A stretch of 14,419 nt of DNA, taken from assembly GCA_012511645.1 (NCBI GenBank), contig JAAZFP010000049.1, forward strand, positions 1 to 14,419, in the 5' to 3' direction. The notes beneath the pieces were generated by a model. It had not been told where the DNA came from. It searched no databases and was given only the letters and a program-made list of their open reading frames with translations. The translations under genes and the position numbers were made by a program. Positions 1-7,977 of this stretch are shown piece after piece. Each line of letters starts with the position of its first letter. The stretch's first letter is position 1. The stretch is from Microbacteriaceae bacterium (GTDB lineage: Bacteria > Actinomycetota > Actinomycetes > Actinomycetales > Microbacteriaceae).

Positions 1-2
1 AC

Positions 3-1316
3 TCGAAACATGCGCAGGCGAACAATTCGACCCCCGGCGCGGCTGGTAGGCGGTTCAGCTGGCGCAGCGTCTTCGCCGCAATGTTTGTGCTCATCAGCAT
101 TGTGCTCGCACCGGCAGCAGTCATGGGTGCATGGGCGCGGGTGCAGCTCGTTGATACTGACCGATTCGTGCAGACCTTCGCACCACTTGCTGAGTCGCCA
201 GCAGTGCAAGCGCTCATCGTTGACCAGGTCGTGTTCGGCATCGAAGAGAGCATTGACCTTGACAAGCTGGTTGCCGACGTCTTCTCGGGTATTGCGGCGC
301 TCGAACTTCCCGCACAAGCCCAGGCGGCGTTGCCCTTGCTTGAGGGCCCTGCGGCGCAGGGGATGCGGTCGATGATGCGGACCGGTGTCTCCACCCTGGT
401 TGAGTCGCAGCAGTTTGCTGACCTATGGGCTGGCACCCTGCGTGAGACGCACAGCCAGGTGATTGCGGTGATTCAGGGGGATCCCGAGGCGATGGTGCAG
501 CTGTCGAGTGACGGCACACTGTCGGTGAGTTTGAAAGCTGTCATTGAGGGCGCAAAGGAATACCTCACCGACCAAGGCATCGGCTTCGCAGACGCTATCC
601 CCGTGATTGACCGGTCGATTCCGATCGTCGCGTCTGATGCGTTGGTGCTCGTGCGTGTCGGGTACCAGCTGTCGACCGCGGTCGGCTACTGGCTGCCCTG
701 GATCGCGCTTGGCGCACTGGTCATCGGCGTGGTGCTTGCCAGAAACCGTAGCCGCACCCTGGCACTGGGTGGTGCAGGTCTGACGGTTGCGTTTGTGACG
801 CTTGCGCTGGGCCTAAAGCTTGGCGAAGCATTCTTTGTCAGCGCGGTGAGCCCGTCGGTGATGTCGGTTGCTGCGGCTCACGCGATCTTCGGGCAGTTGA
901 TGATGACGACCTTTGCGACGCTCATCGCCTTGATTGTGCTGAGCCTCGCACTTGCCATTGGCTCGTGGATCAGCGGGAGTTCGCCGAAAGCCGTGGCATT
1001 GCGTGACGCGAGTGACGCAGGCTTCTCGGCAATTCGCACCGCGGCTGAGAAGCGGGGTCTACACACGGGCCGCTTTGGGGTGATTCTTGAGCGCTGGCGC
1101 CGAGTCATCCTGGTCGCGGTGGTCGTGGTTGGGGTGGCCGCTCTCTTCCTGAATCGACCGATTCAACTAGCCGGGGTAGTCACCACGATCGTGGTGGTGC
1201 TGCTGGTGTTGCTCGCGCTCGAGTTGCTGCGTCGCCCGAACCCCGAGTTGGCTTCTGTCGATGTCGATGCTCATGACGAGGCTCAACTAAGCGCTGATGC
1301 CGTGACCGGCAAGTAG
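3..1316 (+). CDS. Polytopic membrane protein, 5'-truncated by the window edge
   Basis: The reading frame is open from base 3 with no stop upstream, so the gene almost certainly starts before the window. The ATG at 81 falls in the middle of the first membrane helix and is unlikely to be the true start. In-window residues before it are hydrophilic and arginine-rich (AGRRFSWRS), as expected of a cytoplasmic N-terminus. The order is then: a first helix, a WARVQLVDTDRFV motif followed by an extracytoplasmic region of about 180 residues, and a C-terminal block of about five more helices (roughly residues 200-295 and 338-385, counted from 81). The WAR..(L/V)xDTDR(F/Y)V motif after a first helix is a pattern I associate with uncharacterised actinobacterial membrane proteins. 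Function is unknown; no enzyme motif is visible. It is convergent with the YhgE/Pip operon and closed by a hairpin. Confidence 0.8.
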   Translation, partial: SKHAQANNSTPGAAGRRFSWRSVFAAMFVLISIVLAPAAVMGAWARVQLVDTDRFVQTFAPLAESPAVQALIVDQVVFGIEESIDLDKLVADVFSGIAALELPAQAQAALPLLEGPAAQGMRSMMRTGVSTLVESQQFADLWAGTLRETHSQVIAVIQGDPEAMVQLSSDGTLSVSLKAVIEGAKEYLTDQGIGFADAIPVIDRSIPIVASDALVLVRVGYQLSTAVGYWLPWIALGALVIGVVLARNRSRTLALGGAGLTVAFVTLALGLKLGEAFFVSAVSPSVMSVAAAHAIFGQLMMTTFATLIALIVLSLALAIGSWISGSSPKAVALRDASDAGFSAIRTAAEKRGLHTGRFGVILERWRRVILVAVVVVGVAALFLNRPIQLAGVVTTIVVVLLVLLALELLRRPNPELASVDVDAHDEAQLSADAVTGK

Positions 1317-1364
1317 CTCGCAAGGGGGTGGCTGGGGCACTCTCGTTCCGTCTCACCAGACACA

Positions 1365-1402
1365 CATGAAGGGGGCAGTTCGAATGAACTGCCCCCTTCA
1401 TG
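1365..1402. terminator. Bidirectional hairpin terminator between convergent genes
   Basis: Arms 1365-1380 and 1387-1402 are perfect inverted complements of 16 bp, and C1381-G1386 adds a 17th pair around a GAAT loop. The stem core is GGGGGCAGTT. There is no T-tract on either strand, so it resembles the U-less hairpins found between convergent actinobacterial genes. It lies 48 bp after the stop of the left membrane protein and 27 bp after the stop of the minus-strand YhgE/Pip gene. Confidence 0.85.
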
Positions 1403-1429
1403 CATTACTCCGAGGGTGTGCTCGTGCTC

Positions 1430-3604
1430 TTACATGAGCTTGGTGGACTGCAACTGGCGCTCCATCATTTGATTGAGCCCGATCAGCGGCTTGCGCAGCA
1501 CGAGCGCCAGCAGCAGCGCGGGGACTATGAAAGCAAGCAGCCAGCCGATGGCGATCCAGTAGTCACCGTGGTATGTGCCGGCGAGCGCAGCCCGAATCGC
1601 ATCGATTGAATGCGTGGCGGGCAGGAACGGGCTCACGTTCTGGAACCACTGCGGCAGGAGCGGCAGCGGGTAGGCGCCGCCAGCGCCGGCAACCTGAATG
1701 ACCAGGACGAACACCGCGAGTGCCTTCCCCGCGTCGCTGAAGGAGACCACGAGCGTATAGATCACGAAGGTGAACACCAGTGAGGTGAGCCAGCCCGAGA
1801 GCATGAAGAGGAATGGATGAGCCGGTTGGAGCCCCACGAGGAAGATATTGCCGAGGAACACCAGTGTGCTCTGGGCGAGGCCCAGCACCGCGAAAATGCC
1901 GTACCGGCCAAAGAACTGCTGGTCGAGCTTCAGCTTTGGCCCACCATCGAAGGCCTGACGTGGAGCCTCGACCCGCAGGGTGACCGCCATGAGCAGCGCG
2001 CCGACCCAGAGCGACAGCACCGTGTAGAGCGGCGCCATGCCCGCACCGAAGCTGACCACGGGATAGACCGGGATGCGATCGATGCCGATGGGCTGCGCAA
2101 TCGCCGCAGCGAGGGTCTCAGGGTTCGAGCCGATGATCGTACCGATTTGGCTAAAGTCGCCCGTCGCGTTCGCCTCGGTGACCACCTCTTGCATGTGCGC
2201 AAACGAGTCAGCAGACTCGGTGAGCGTCTTCGCGAGGGCAGCGGTATCTGACGCTGCGCGCTCGAGCAGGGTGACGACATTGCCGGTGTTCCCCGAGAGG
2301 CCCGACAGCTGGCTGGGGATCGTGCCGAGCGTGCTGCCGACCGCAGCGAGATTTGCAGCAAGCTGGTCGAGCAACGGCAACAAATTGTTCGCATAGGCGC
2401 TATTGGCGTTCGCAATCGCCGTCTTTGCCGACGAGATGAATCCGAGGATTTCGGCCTGCGTCTGCTGCGCGTCCGCGTTGCCCGCTGCCAGCGCGGTTGC
2501 GGCCTCATTGAGTCGAGACTCAAGCGCGCGCTCCTGAGCGATTGCGTCGTCGAGCTGTGCGATGACCGCATCAAATGCGGGCCGACCCTCTTCAGGAACA
2601 TTTGGCTGCACGTCATTCACGAGCGAAGTTCGCAGAGCCTCGTTTCGATCGGCCAGCTGACCGACCTGGCCCGCCATATCGCTGATGCCAGCGACGCTTG
2701 TGCTGGCGTGTGCGTCGAGGTCTGCAAAGAGCACCGCGAGGCGAGCCTCAAAGTCGGTGAGCTGGGCAGCGCTTGCCGCAAACGCCGCGGTGAGCGCATG
2801 CGATGCGGCCGCGAGCGCGTTTCGTGCGTCATCTGACGCGCCGAGGGCTGTCTGAATGTCGCCGGTTGCTGAGGTGAACTCATTCTCGACCGTACCCAGC
2901 AGGTTCGAGGCACTCTTGACGAGCGGCACACTCGACTGAATGAGCGAGGTGAACATCGTTGCCGTATTTGAGGTTGCTCGCAACTGCACACTGACCACAC
3001 CGAGTTGGTCTTCGAGGTGCACAAACGTCGACTGCGCCTCGGGAGACTCGAGGTTCTTGACCAGCGCAGACACGATGCTCAGCGCGACATTGCTGAGCTC
3101 TTTGGTGAACTCTTCGTTGATCTTGGCCGAGAGATCGTCGGCTCCCTCGCTCGTAATCAGCGGGGCGAGTGGGTTCGACTTGTCGTTCGTGTAGTACTCA
3201 ACCTCTGTTTGTTTCGAACCCGCGGTGTAGAACGTCAGCATGCGCTTGCTGAAGTCCTTTGGCAACACCATCGCGGCGTAGTAGTCGCCCGAGGTGGTGC
3301 CCGCGATAGCGTCTTCCTTTGAGGTGATGACCCAGTCGAGCTGGTCGTTCGCGCGAAGGGTTGAGATGACCGTATCGCCGATATTGATGTGCAGCGGGAT
3401 CAGGGGGCTGCTGTATCCCTCATCGACGCTCGCAACGGCGACCTTGAGGTTCTTCGTATTTTGGAAGGGCTCCCAGCTGCCGATGACGTTGAACCAGGTG
3501 AATGCTGAGGGAATCACCACAAGGCCGCACAGGACGATGACGGCCATCACGTTACTGGTGGCGCGGCGCAGATCGCTGCGGAACAACTGCCAGGCATTTC
3601 TCAT
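1430..3604 (-). CDS. YhgE/Pip-domain membrane protein (second of a tandem pair)
   Basis: This 724-residue protein has the YhgE/Pip layout: one N-terminal helix (about 20-38), the motif WEPFQNTKNLKVAVAS at the start of the extracytoplasmic part, and a YYTNDKSNPLAPLI segment. A long Ala/Gln/Leu-rich, probably helical stalk follows (about 170-510), then an ABC-2-like C-terminal membrane block (about 515-540 and 565-710) ending in a short basic tail. The family includes the lactococcal phage infection protein Pip and is related to EsaA of type VII secretion; the transported substrate is generally unknown. The start codon overlaps the stop of the preceding gene (ATGA at 3601-3604), with a GGAGG ribosome site 7 nt upstream inside that gene, so the two are probably translationally coupled. 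No ATP-binding partner is visible in the window. The family call is firm; the function is not. Confidence 0.9.
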   Translation of the reverse strand: MRNAWQLFRSDLRRATSNVMAVIVLCGLVVIPSAFTWFNVIGSWEPFQNTKNLKVAVASVDEGYSSPLIPLHINIGDTVISTLRANDQLDWVITSKEDAIAGTTSGDYYAAMVLPKDFSKRMLTFYTAGSKQTEVEYYTNDKSNPLAPLITSEGADDLSAKINEEFTKELSNVALSIVSALVKNLESPEAQSTFVHLEDQLGVVSVQLRATSNTATMFTSLIQSSVPLVKSASNLLGTVENEFTSATGDIQTALGASDDARNALAAASHALTAAFAASAAQLTDFEARLAVLFADLDAHASTSVAGISDMAGQVGQLADRNEALRTSLVNDVQPNVPEEGRPAFDAVIAQLDDAIAQERALESRLNEAATALAAGNADAQQTQAEILGFISSAKTAIANANSAYANNLLPLLDQLAANLAAVGSTLGTIPSQLSGLSGNTGNVVTLLERAASDTAALAKTLTESADSFAHMQEVVTEANATGDFSQIGTIIGSNPETLAAAIAQPIGIDRIPVYPVVSFGAGMAPLYTVLSLWVGALLMAVTLRVEAPRQAFDGGPKLKLDQQFFGRYGIFAVLGLAQSTLVFLGNIFLVGLQPAHPFLFMLSGWLTSLVFTFVIYTLVVSFSDAGKALAVFVLVIQVAGAGGAYPLPLLPQWFQNVSPFLPATHSIDAIRAALAGTYHGDYWIAIGWLLAFIVPALLLALVLRKPLIGLNQMMERQLQSTKLM

Positions 3605-5772
3605 TTCTGAGCCTCCAGTTCTTCGAGTTGCTTACGCAGTTCGGCTTCGGGCATTTTGCCCACCTCGCTCGACAGCTGCAGGCTGTAGCGAATGTATTCG
3701 AGCGTGATGAGTGCGGCGAATACGATGAGCAACCAGAGAAGCCAAAGCCCCACATACTCGACCTTGTTGTCTGGGTAGATCATGGCGAGTGCCGCGAGCA
3801 CCGCGATGCCGACGCCGCCTACGATGAGAATGGCTCCGCGCACCTTGCGGTACGAGCGCAGGAACGGCAGACGCCGTTTCGCGAGGCGCTCGTTGTACTG
3901 GGCTTGGTTCGCGAGCGCGCGCAACACATGGTTGAGGCGGTAGCCGCGACCCGATGGTGCGCCCTCTTCGTTGGTGAAGAGCTCGGTTTCGCCGACCTCC
4001 TGGGTGAACAGGCGAGTCAGGTTTGCAACCTTTCGGCGCACGAGCAGGCCGAGCACAAACGCGAGTGCGACGAACATCAGCAGGATGCCGAGGTAGCGCC
4101 AGTAGGCGAAGCCAGCGAAGCCACTGATGACCTCGCGCATTGCGTCGATGCCGTAGGTGAACGGGAAGAACGGATAGAGCGACTGGAAGAATTGCGGCAT
4201 GAGTTCAATCGGATAGATGCCAGACGCACCCGGGATCTGCATAATCACCAGGAGCACTGCGAGCCCCTTGCCGATGTAGCCAAAGGTGACCGATAACGCA
4301 TAGATGATGCTCAGATAACTGAGCCCGATCAGAATTGGTGTGACGATAAACGCGAATGCGTTTACGTGCTGCACTCCGATCATGAGGTTACCGATGCTCA
4401 GCACAATCGCTTGCATCACCGCGATCATGGCGAACAGCAGCCAGCGGCCCATGTACGCCTGACGTTCGGTCAGATCAGGGATGCCTTCCTTGTCGACCTC
4501 GAGCTTCAGAATGACCACCAGGACGAAGGCGCCGATCCACAGCGACAGGTTGATGAAGAGCGAGGCCATGAGCGAGCCATAGGTCTTGGTGGGGAAGATG
4601 GTGTGTTGGTTGACTACCACTGGCGTCGACATGAAGGTGGCGATTTGCTCAGGGTTCAGCGTGCCGAGACTTTCGAGCTGCTGCCAGGTTGCCGCGCTGC
4701 CGAGTGCACGCAGGTCGGTGATGACCGCGTTCACGTCTGACTCGAGTGCGGCAAAGTCACCGTCGAGGCTGACGAGCGCGGCAGAGGTCTGCACGAGTTG
4801 GCCGTCGATCCCTGAGAGCAGGCCAGACGCTTCGTTCAGAAGTGTGCGCTGCGCGTCAATCGCGTACGAGAGCGCGTGGGTGCTTGAGTTCAGCTTGCCG
4901 ATGGCAGCGATCGCGCCAGCGGCCGCCTCTGCCACGGCTGAAGAGCCAATCACATGGCCTGTTGTCGCGGTCGCGGTGAGGTTCAGCAGCTCGGCCTGGG
5001 CCTGGTCGGCCAGCGTGATGGCCTCGGCGAGGATAGCCTGCGCGTCGCCAAGCGTGTTGTCGACAAGAGCGAGCGTGGATCGGGCTTCGCCGAGTTCGAC
5101 TCGTGTGCTGTCGATCTGTGTTTGCACTTCGGCTAGGTGGGTGCGCAACTCGGCGATGGCTTCTGAGGCTTTGTCGAGTTCGCTGATTGCCTGATACTGC
5201 GCGTTCTCCAGCCCCGACTCAATGCTGCCGCTGCCACTCTTGATGGCCTCGGTGACCGCGGTTGCCACCTGCGCGGTGAACGCGTCGATCATCTGCGTCT
5301 GAATGGTGGTTGACCCGGTGTCTGTGATTTCGGGGGCAACGCCGTTGAGCTTTTCATTGACGTAGTACTCGAGCTTCGGCTGAGTGAACGTTCCGGTGGT
5401 GATGCTGAGGAGATCTGCCGAGAATGTTTCGGGGACAACAAAGGCAGCAAAGCTCTCGCCGCTCTTGATCGAGGTCATCGCCTCGTCTTTGTCCATGAAA
5501 TGCCAGCCGAGGTCGTCGTTGTCTTTCAACTGCGCGACGAGTTGGTCGCCGACGTTGAGCTCGCCGGTCAACGATGAGGTTGCACCCTCATCGAGGTTTA
5601 CGACCGCGATGCTGAGGTTTTTCGTGTTATCGAAGGGATCCCAAAACGCCGAAATGTTAAACCATGCGTACAGTGACGGGGTGATGAGCGCCCCGCCAAT
5701 GATGACCCAAGCGAGCGGAACTTTTCCGAACCGCTTCAGATCACGCACGAATACGCGCCAGACATTGCGCAT
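3601..5772 (-). CDS. YhgE/Pip-domain membrane protein (first of a tandem pair, extended C-terminus)
   Basis: This 723-residue paralogue of its downstream neighbour has an N-terminal helix (about 19-38), the family motif WDPFDNTKNLSIAVVN, the segment YYVNEKLNGVAPEI, and a coiled-coil-like stalk of about 190 residues. A multi-helix C-terminal block (about 400-585) contains the loop PIELMPQFFQSLYPFFP, matching PLPLLPQWFQNVSPFLP in the partner. Unlike the partner it continues for about 135 residues: a basic cytoplasmic stretch, two further helices (about 645-666 and 674-695) and a charged helical end (ELRKQLEELEAQK). ATG at 5772 is preceded by GAAGGGGACAGG, an acceptable ribosome site. It is the first gene of a two-gene minus-strand operon with an operator-like palindrome 65-83 bp upstream. 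A role in export or envelope function is inferred from the family only. Confidence 0.9.
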   Translation of the reverse strand: MRNVWRVFVRDLKRFGKVPLAWVIIGGALITPSLYAWFNISAFWDPFDNTKNLSIAVVNLDEGATSSLTGELNVGDQLVAQLKDNDDLGWHFMDKDEAMTSIKSGESFAAFVVPETFSADLLSITTGTFTQPKLEYYVNEKLNGVAPEITDTGSTTIQTQMIDAFTAQVATAVTEAIKSGSGSIESGLENAQYQAISELDKASEAIAELRTHLAEVQTQIDSTRVELGEARSTLALVDNTLGDAQAILAEAITLADQAQAELLNLTATATTGHVIGSSAVAEAAAGAIAAIGKLNSSTHALSYAIDAQRTLLNEASGLLSGIDGQLVQTSAALVSLDGDFAALESDVNAVITDLRALGSAATWQQLESLGTLNPEQIATFMSTPVVVNQHTIFPTKTYGSLMASLFINLSLWIGAFVLVVILKLEVDKEGIPDLTERQAYMGRWLLFAMIAVMQAIVLSIGNLMIGVQHVNAFAFIVTPILIGLSYLSIIYALSVTFGYIGKGLAVLLVIMQIPGASGIYPIELMPQFFQSLYPFFPFTYGIDAMREVISGFAGFAYWRYLGILLMFVALAFVLGLLVRRKVANLTRLFTQEVGETELFTNEEGAPSGRGYRLNHVLRALANQAQYNERLAKRRLPFLRSYRKVRGAILIVGGVGIAVLAALAMIYPDNKVEYVGLWLLWLLIVFAALITLEYIRYSLQLSSEVGKMPEAELRKQLEELEAQK

Positions 5773-5836
5773 CCTGTCCCCTTCGCGAAAGACCTACTGA
5801 GCCGGGCACCAAGGCGTGGTACGCGGATGACCCTTC

Positions 5837-5855
5837 GAACGAGACGAGCTCGTTC
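5837..5855. promoter_or_regulatory. Operator-like inverted repeat upstream of the YhgE/Pip operon
   Basis: The site reads GAACGAG-N5-CTCGTTC, and a second, perfect 10-bp palindrome ACGAGCTCGT (5844-5853) is nested in it. It lies 65-83 bp upstream of the YhgE/Pip start. On the minus strand a -10-like TAGAGT (5874-5869) lies just before it, without a convincing -35 box. The size and symmetry suit a TetR-type dimer, but no TetR gene is in this window. Confidence 0.45.
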
Positions 5856-5945
5856 TACCCCCTCTTTCACTCTACTGGCATTTTTTAGATGGCGGTCGTG
5901 AAATGCTCCTTCGTGACCTGCCGCTGACTGTCGACGGGCACTGGA

Positions 5946-7427
5946 TTACTGCGTCGGCGAAGTGGTGGGAGCCAGATCGCGCGGCAGCCGCTTGATGAAG
6001 AACGACAGCACGAGTGCAACTGCGGCAAGAATCGTGGCGACGAGAAACGCGCTACTTGCTCCCTGTGCGAGAGCCGCTGGCTCACTGCTTCCGCGGGCTT
6101 CAGCGGTGGCGGTGACGCCGCTATAGACCCCGATCATCGCGGCGGTGCCTGCAGCGCCTGCGAGCTGCTGCAGGGTGCTGAGGATCGCTGACCCGTGACT
6201 GTACAAGGGTTGCGACAGGGAACTCAACGCCGTGGTCATGAGCGGGGTGAAGAGCAGTGCCAGCGCAACCGAGAACACCACATGCATCGCGATGATGAAG
6301 ATCACCGAGGTGTGCTCCGTGACAAAGACGAGTGCGAACAGGCTTCCGACAGTGAGCAGCATTCCCGGCACAATGAGTGGACGCGGGCCGTACACGTCGT
6401 AGAGGCGACCAGCGATGGGTGAAAGCACCGCCTCGAGGAGTCCGCCGGGCAGTAACACCAGCCCGGCAACTAACGCGGAAACGAGCAGGGATCCCTGCAT
6501 ATAGAGAGGCAGGGTGCTGACCACACCCAGCATCGCGCCGAAGAGCGTTACCAACACGACGAGTGAGAGCGTGTAGTTGCGGTTGGCAAGTGGTTCAAGA
6601 TTGAGCAGGGCGCGCCCGTGAGGGCTGAGTGCGCGCTGCCTCCACACAAATAGCCCGAGGCCCACCACCCCAGAGCCGAGGGCGATGAGGGAGGCCTCAC
6701 CTCCAGCGCCGCCTGAGGCGAGCGTTGCCGCGGTGCTGAGACCATAGATGAGGCCGCCAAATGCGACGGCGGAGAGCAGCACCGACAGCAGGTCGAACGG
6801 TGTGCTGCGCGGCTCACCAATGTTGGTGAGCTTAGCGGTGCCAATGACACCGGCAATCGCGCCGAGCGGCACCATCACCCAGAAGATGCCGTGCCATGTG
6901 GTGAAGCTGAGGACCGCGCCGGCAACCGTGGGTCCAAGCGCGGGGCCGGTCGCCATCACAATGCCAATGAGTCCCATCACCGTGCCGCGCCTCTGGAACG
7001 GCACCATGGTCATGGTGACGGTCATGAGCAGCGGCATGATCACGGCCGTCGCAATCGCCTGTGCGACGCGGGCCGCCAGCATCACGGCAAATGTCGGCGC
7101 GACGGCGGCCAGAATGGTGCCAAAGAGAAAGCAAGCGGAGGCGAAGACGAAGACGGAGCGCGTGGTGAAGCGCTCAAGCAGCCATCCTGTCGTTGGGAGC
7201 ACTACGGCCATCGTGAGCATGAAGCCCGTGAGCAGCCACTGTGCGGTCTCAGCCGGAATCGCGTAGTCCTCCATGATCGCGGGAAGCGCGACCGCGAGGG
7301 TGGTCTCGTTGAGCAACATGATGAATGCGGTCGAGACGAGCACCGCGAGCACGACCTTGACCTGCTTTGGAATCAGTGCAGAATTCTCGCTCGAGGGGTC
7401 GGAAGACTCGGGGGAGTGAGAGGGCAT
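5946..7427 (-). CDS. MFS multidrug exporter, DHA2 (14-helix) type
   Basis: The protein has 493 residues, the usual length for DHA2/EmrB-QacA/LmrB drug:proton antiporters, with about 14 hydrophobic segments. Visible family signatures are LNETTLAVALPAI in helix 1 (N40, E41), GWLLERFTTR (motif A-like, between helices 2 and 3) and GPALGPTVAGAV (antiporter motif C in helix 5). It should sit in the cytoplasmic membrane and export small hydrophobic or cationic compounds in exchange for protons; the substrate cannot be read from the sequence. ATG at 7427 has only a poor ribosome site (CAGG, distant), but there is no better in-frame start upstream. A promoter-operator arrangement lies just upstream, and the HxlR-type regulator gene precedes it on the same strand. 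It is separated by 173 bp from the downstream YhgE/Pip operon, so it is probably transcribed independently of it. Confidence 0.9.
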   Translation of the reverse strand: MPSHSPESSDPSSENSALIPKQVKVVLAVLVSTAFIMLLNETTLAVALPAIMEDYAIPAETAQWLLTGFMLTMAVVLPTTGWLLERFTTRSVFVFASACFLFGTILAAVAPTFAVMLAARVAQAIATAVIMPLLMTVTMTMVPFQRRGTVMGLIGIVMATGPALGPTVAGAVLSFTTWHGIFWVMVPLGAIAGVIGTAKLTNIGEPRSTPFDLLSVLLSAVAFGGLIYGLSTAATLASGGAGGEASLIALGSGVVGLGLFVWRQRALSPHGRALLNLEPLANRNYTLSLVVLVTLFGAMLGVVSTLPLYMQGSLLVSALVAGLVLLPGGLLEAVLSPIAGRLYDVYGPRPLIVPGMLLTVGSLFALVFVTEHTSVIFIIAMHVVFSVALALLFTPLMTTALSSLSQPLYSHGSAILSTLQQLAGAAGTAAMIGVYSGVTATAEARGSSEPAALAQGASSAFLVATILAAVALVLSFFIKRLPRDLAPTTSPTQ

Positions 7428-7933
7428 AGCAACGCCAACCTGGGAAGGGGTGGCCCCGTGACGGGGAGAACAGCCAATACTGTGTTGGCCGTCAATATCC
7501 TACCGCGGCGCTGAATCGTATTGTTCGCGCGCACGTTCAATCGTCGAGTGATTGAGGATCGCCCAGTTGGCGAGGGCGTCGCTGGTTCAATGAGGGTTTC
7601 GCCAAGCGGAGTCAACGAATACTCGACTCTCGGCGGCACTTCTCCGTACACCGTGCGTGAGATCAACCCATCGCGTTCGAGGTTGCGCAGGGTCATCGTC
7701 AGCATGCGCTGTGAGATGCCTGGGATGCGCTCACGCAGCGCGCTGTATCGCAGCGTGGACTGGTTGAGCGTGTAGATCACGAGCAGCGCCCACTTGCTCG
7801 CGATTCGATCGAGCAGGTCGCGCACCGCCTTGCCCGCGTCTGGCTGTTGTGACTCGCAGACGCCCTCGTAGCTCAAATCAGCGGTATGGGCCTTGCGCGA
7901 GGTACTGGCGAGAGCTGCATCGGATGCGTGCAT
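7373..7933 (-). CDS. HxlR-family winged-helix regulator with a probable frameshift
   Basis: As read, the frame gives 186 residues. The first ~115 are a typical HxlR domain: the near-N-terminal Cys (SYEGVCES), DLLDRIASKWALLVIYTL, the recognition region ERIPGISQRMLTMTLRNLERDGLI, and the wing RVEYSLTPLGETLIEP. HxlR proteins then continue with an ALxxW.. helix; here that segment (ALANWAILNHSTIERAREQYD) is present but in another frame, ending at a TAG at 7500-7502. One extra base between about 7585 and 7577 would give a normal 144-residue protein. As read, the frame instead runs through low-complexity Arg/Pro sequence and overlaps the exporter gene by 55 bp. ATG at 7933 has a good GAGGAG ribosome site. 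It would control the exporter downstream and/or the divergent DoxX gene. The lost helix normally helps dimerise, so as read it may be inactive; sequencing error is the main alternative. Confidence 0.8.
   Translation of the reverse strand: MHASDAALASTSRKAHTADLSYEGVCESQQPDAGKAVRDLLDRIASKWALLVIYTLNQSTLRYSALRERIPGISQRMLTMTLRNLERDGLISRTVYGEVPPRVEYSLTPLGETLIEPATPSPTGRSSITRRLNVRANNTIQRRGRILTANTVLAVLPVTGPPLPRLALLCPLTPPSLPTPRARILH
7467..7495 (-). promoter_or_regulatory. Candidate exporter promoter with an operator filling the spacer
   Basis: On the minus strand TTGACG (7495-7490) is followed by exactly 17 nt and then TGTTCT (7472-7467). The whole spacer (7473-7489) is a near-perfect palindrome, GCCAAtACtGTgTTGGC as read on the plus strand, with one mismatched pair. 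Just downstream a second inverted repeat, CCCCGT-G-ACGGGG (7454-7466), lies in the leader of the exporter mRNA. The -35 box is good and the -10 box weak. Binding by the neighbouring HxlR-type protein is an inference. Confidence 0.5.
7500..7576 (-). other. Out-of-frame C-terminal tail of the HxlR regulator
   Basis: In the alternative minus-strand frame, bases 7577 down to 7500 encode ALANWAILNHSTIERAREQY and a few more residues, then TAG. The EPxxALxxW arrangement fits the C-terminal dimerisation helix of HxlR proteins at the expected distance from the wing. The tail has no start of its own and only makes sense as the end of the upstream frame. Confidence 0.75.
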
Positions 7934-7977
7934 TCGTTCTCCTCGTGGGCGTTAGGCACATCGCGGTGCCTTTTGTA

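Noticed and set aside
81..1316. ATG at 81 as the start of the left-edge membrane protein
   Set aside because: The frame stays open to base 3 and upstream residues look like the cytoplasmic lead-in to the first helix; the true start is probably outside the window.
3628..4296. Plus-strand frame of 222 residues inside the first YhgE/Pip gene, with similar ones at 1817-2251 and 4586-5194
   Set aside because: Antisense shadows; the YhgE/Pip frames carry clear family motifs and membrane helices.
5880..5904. T-run ATTTTTT near a weak inverted repeat (GGTC...GACC) as a terminator for the exporter
   Set aside because: The T-run is on the plus strand, so the minus-strand transcript would carry A's, and the stem has two internal mismatches.
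5885..6085. Short minus-strand frame over the exporter's 3' end
   Set aside because: It overlaps the exporter in another frame and shows no coding pattern.
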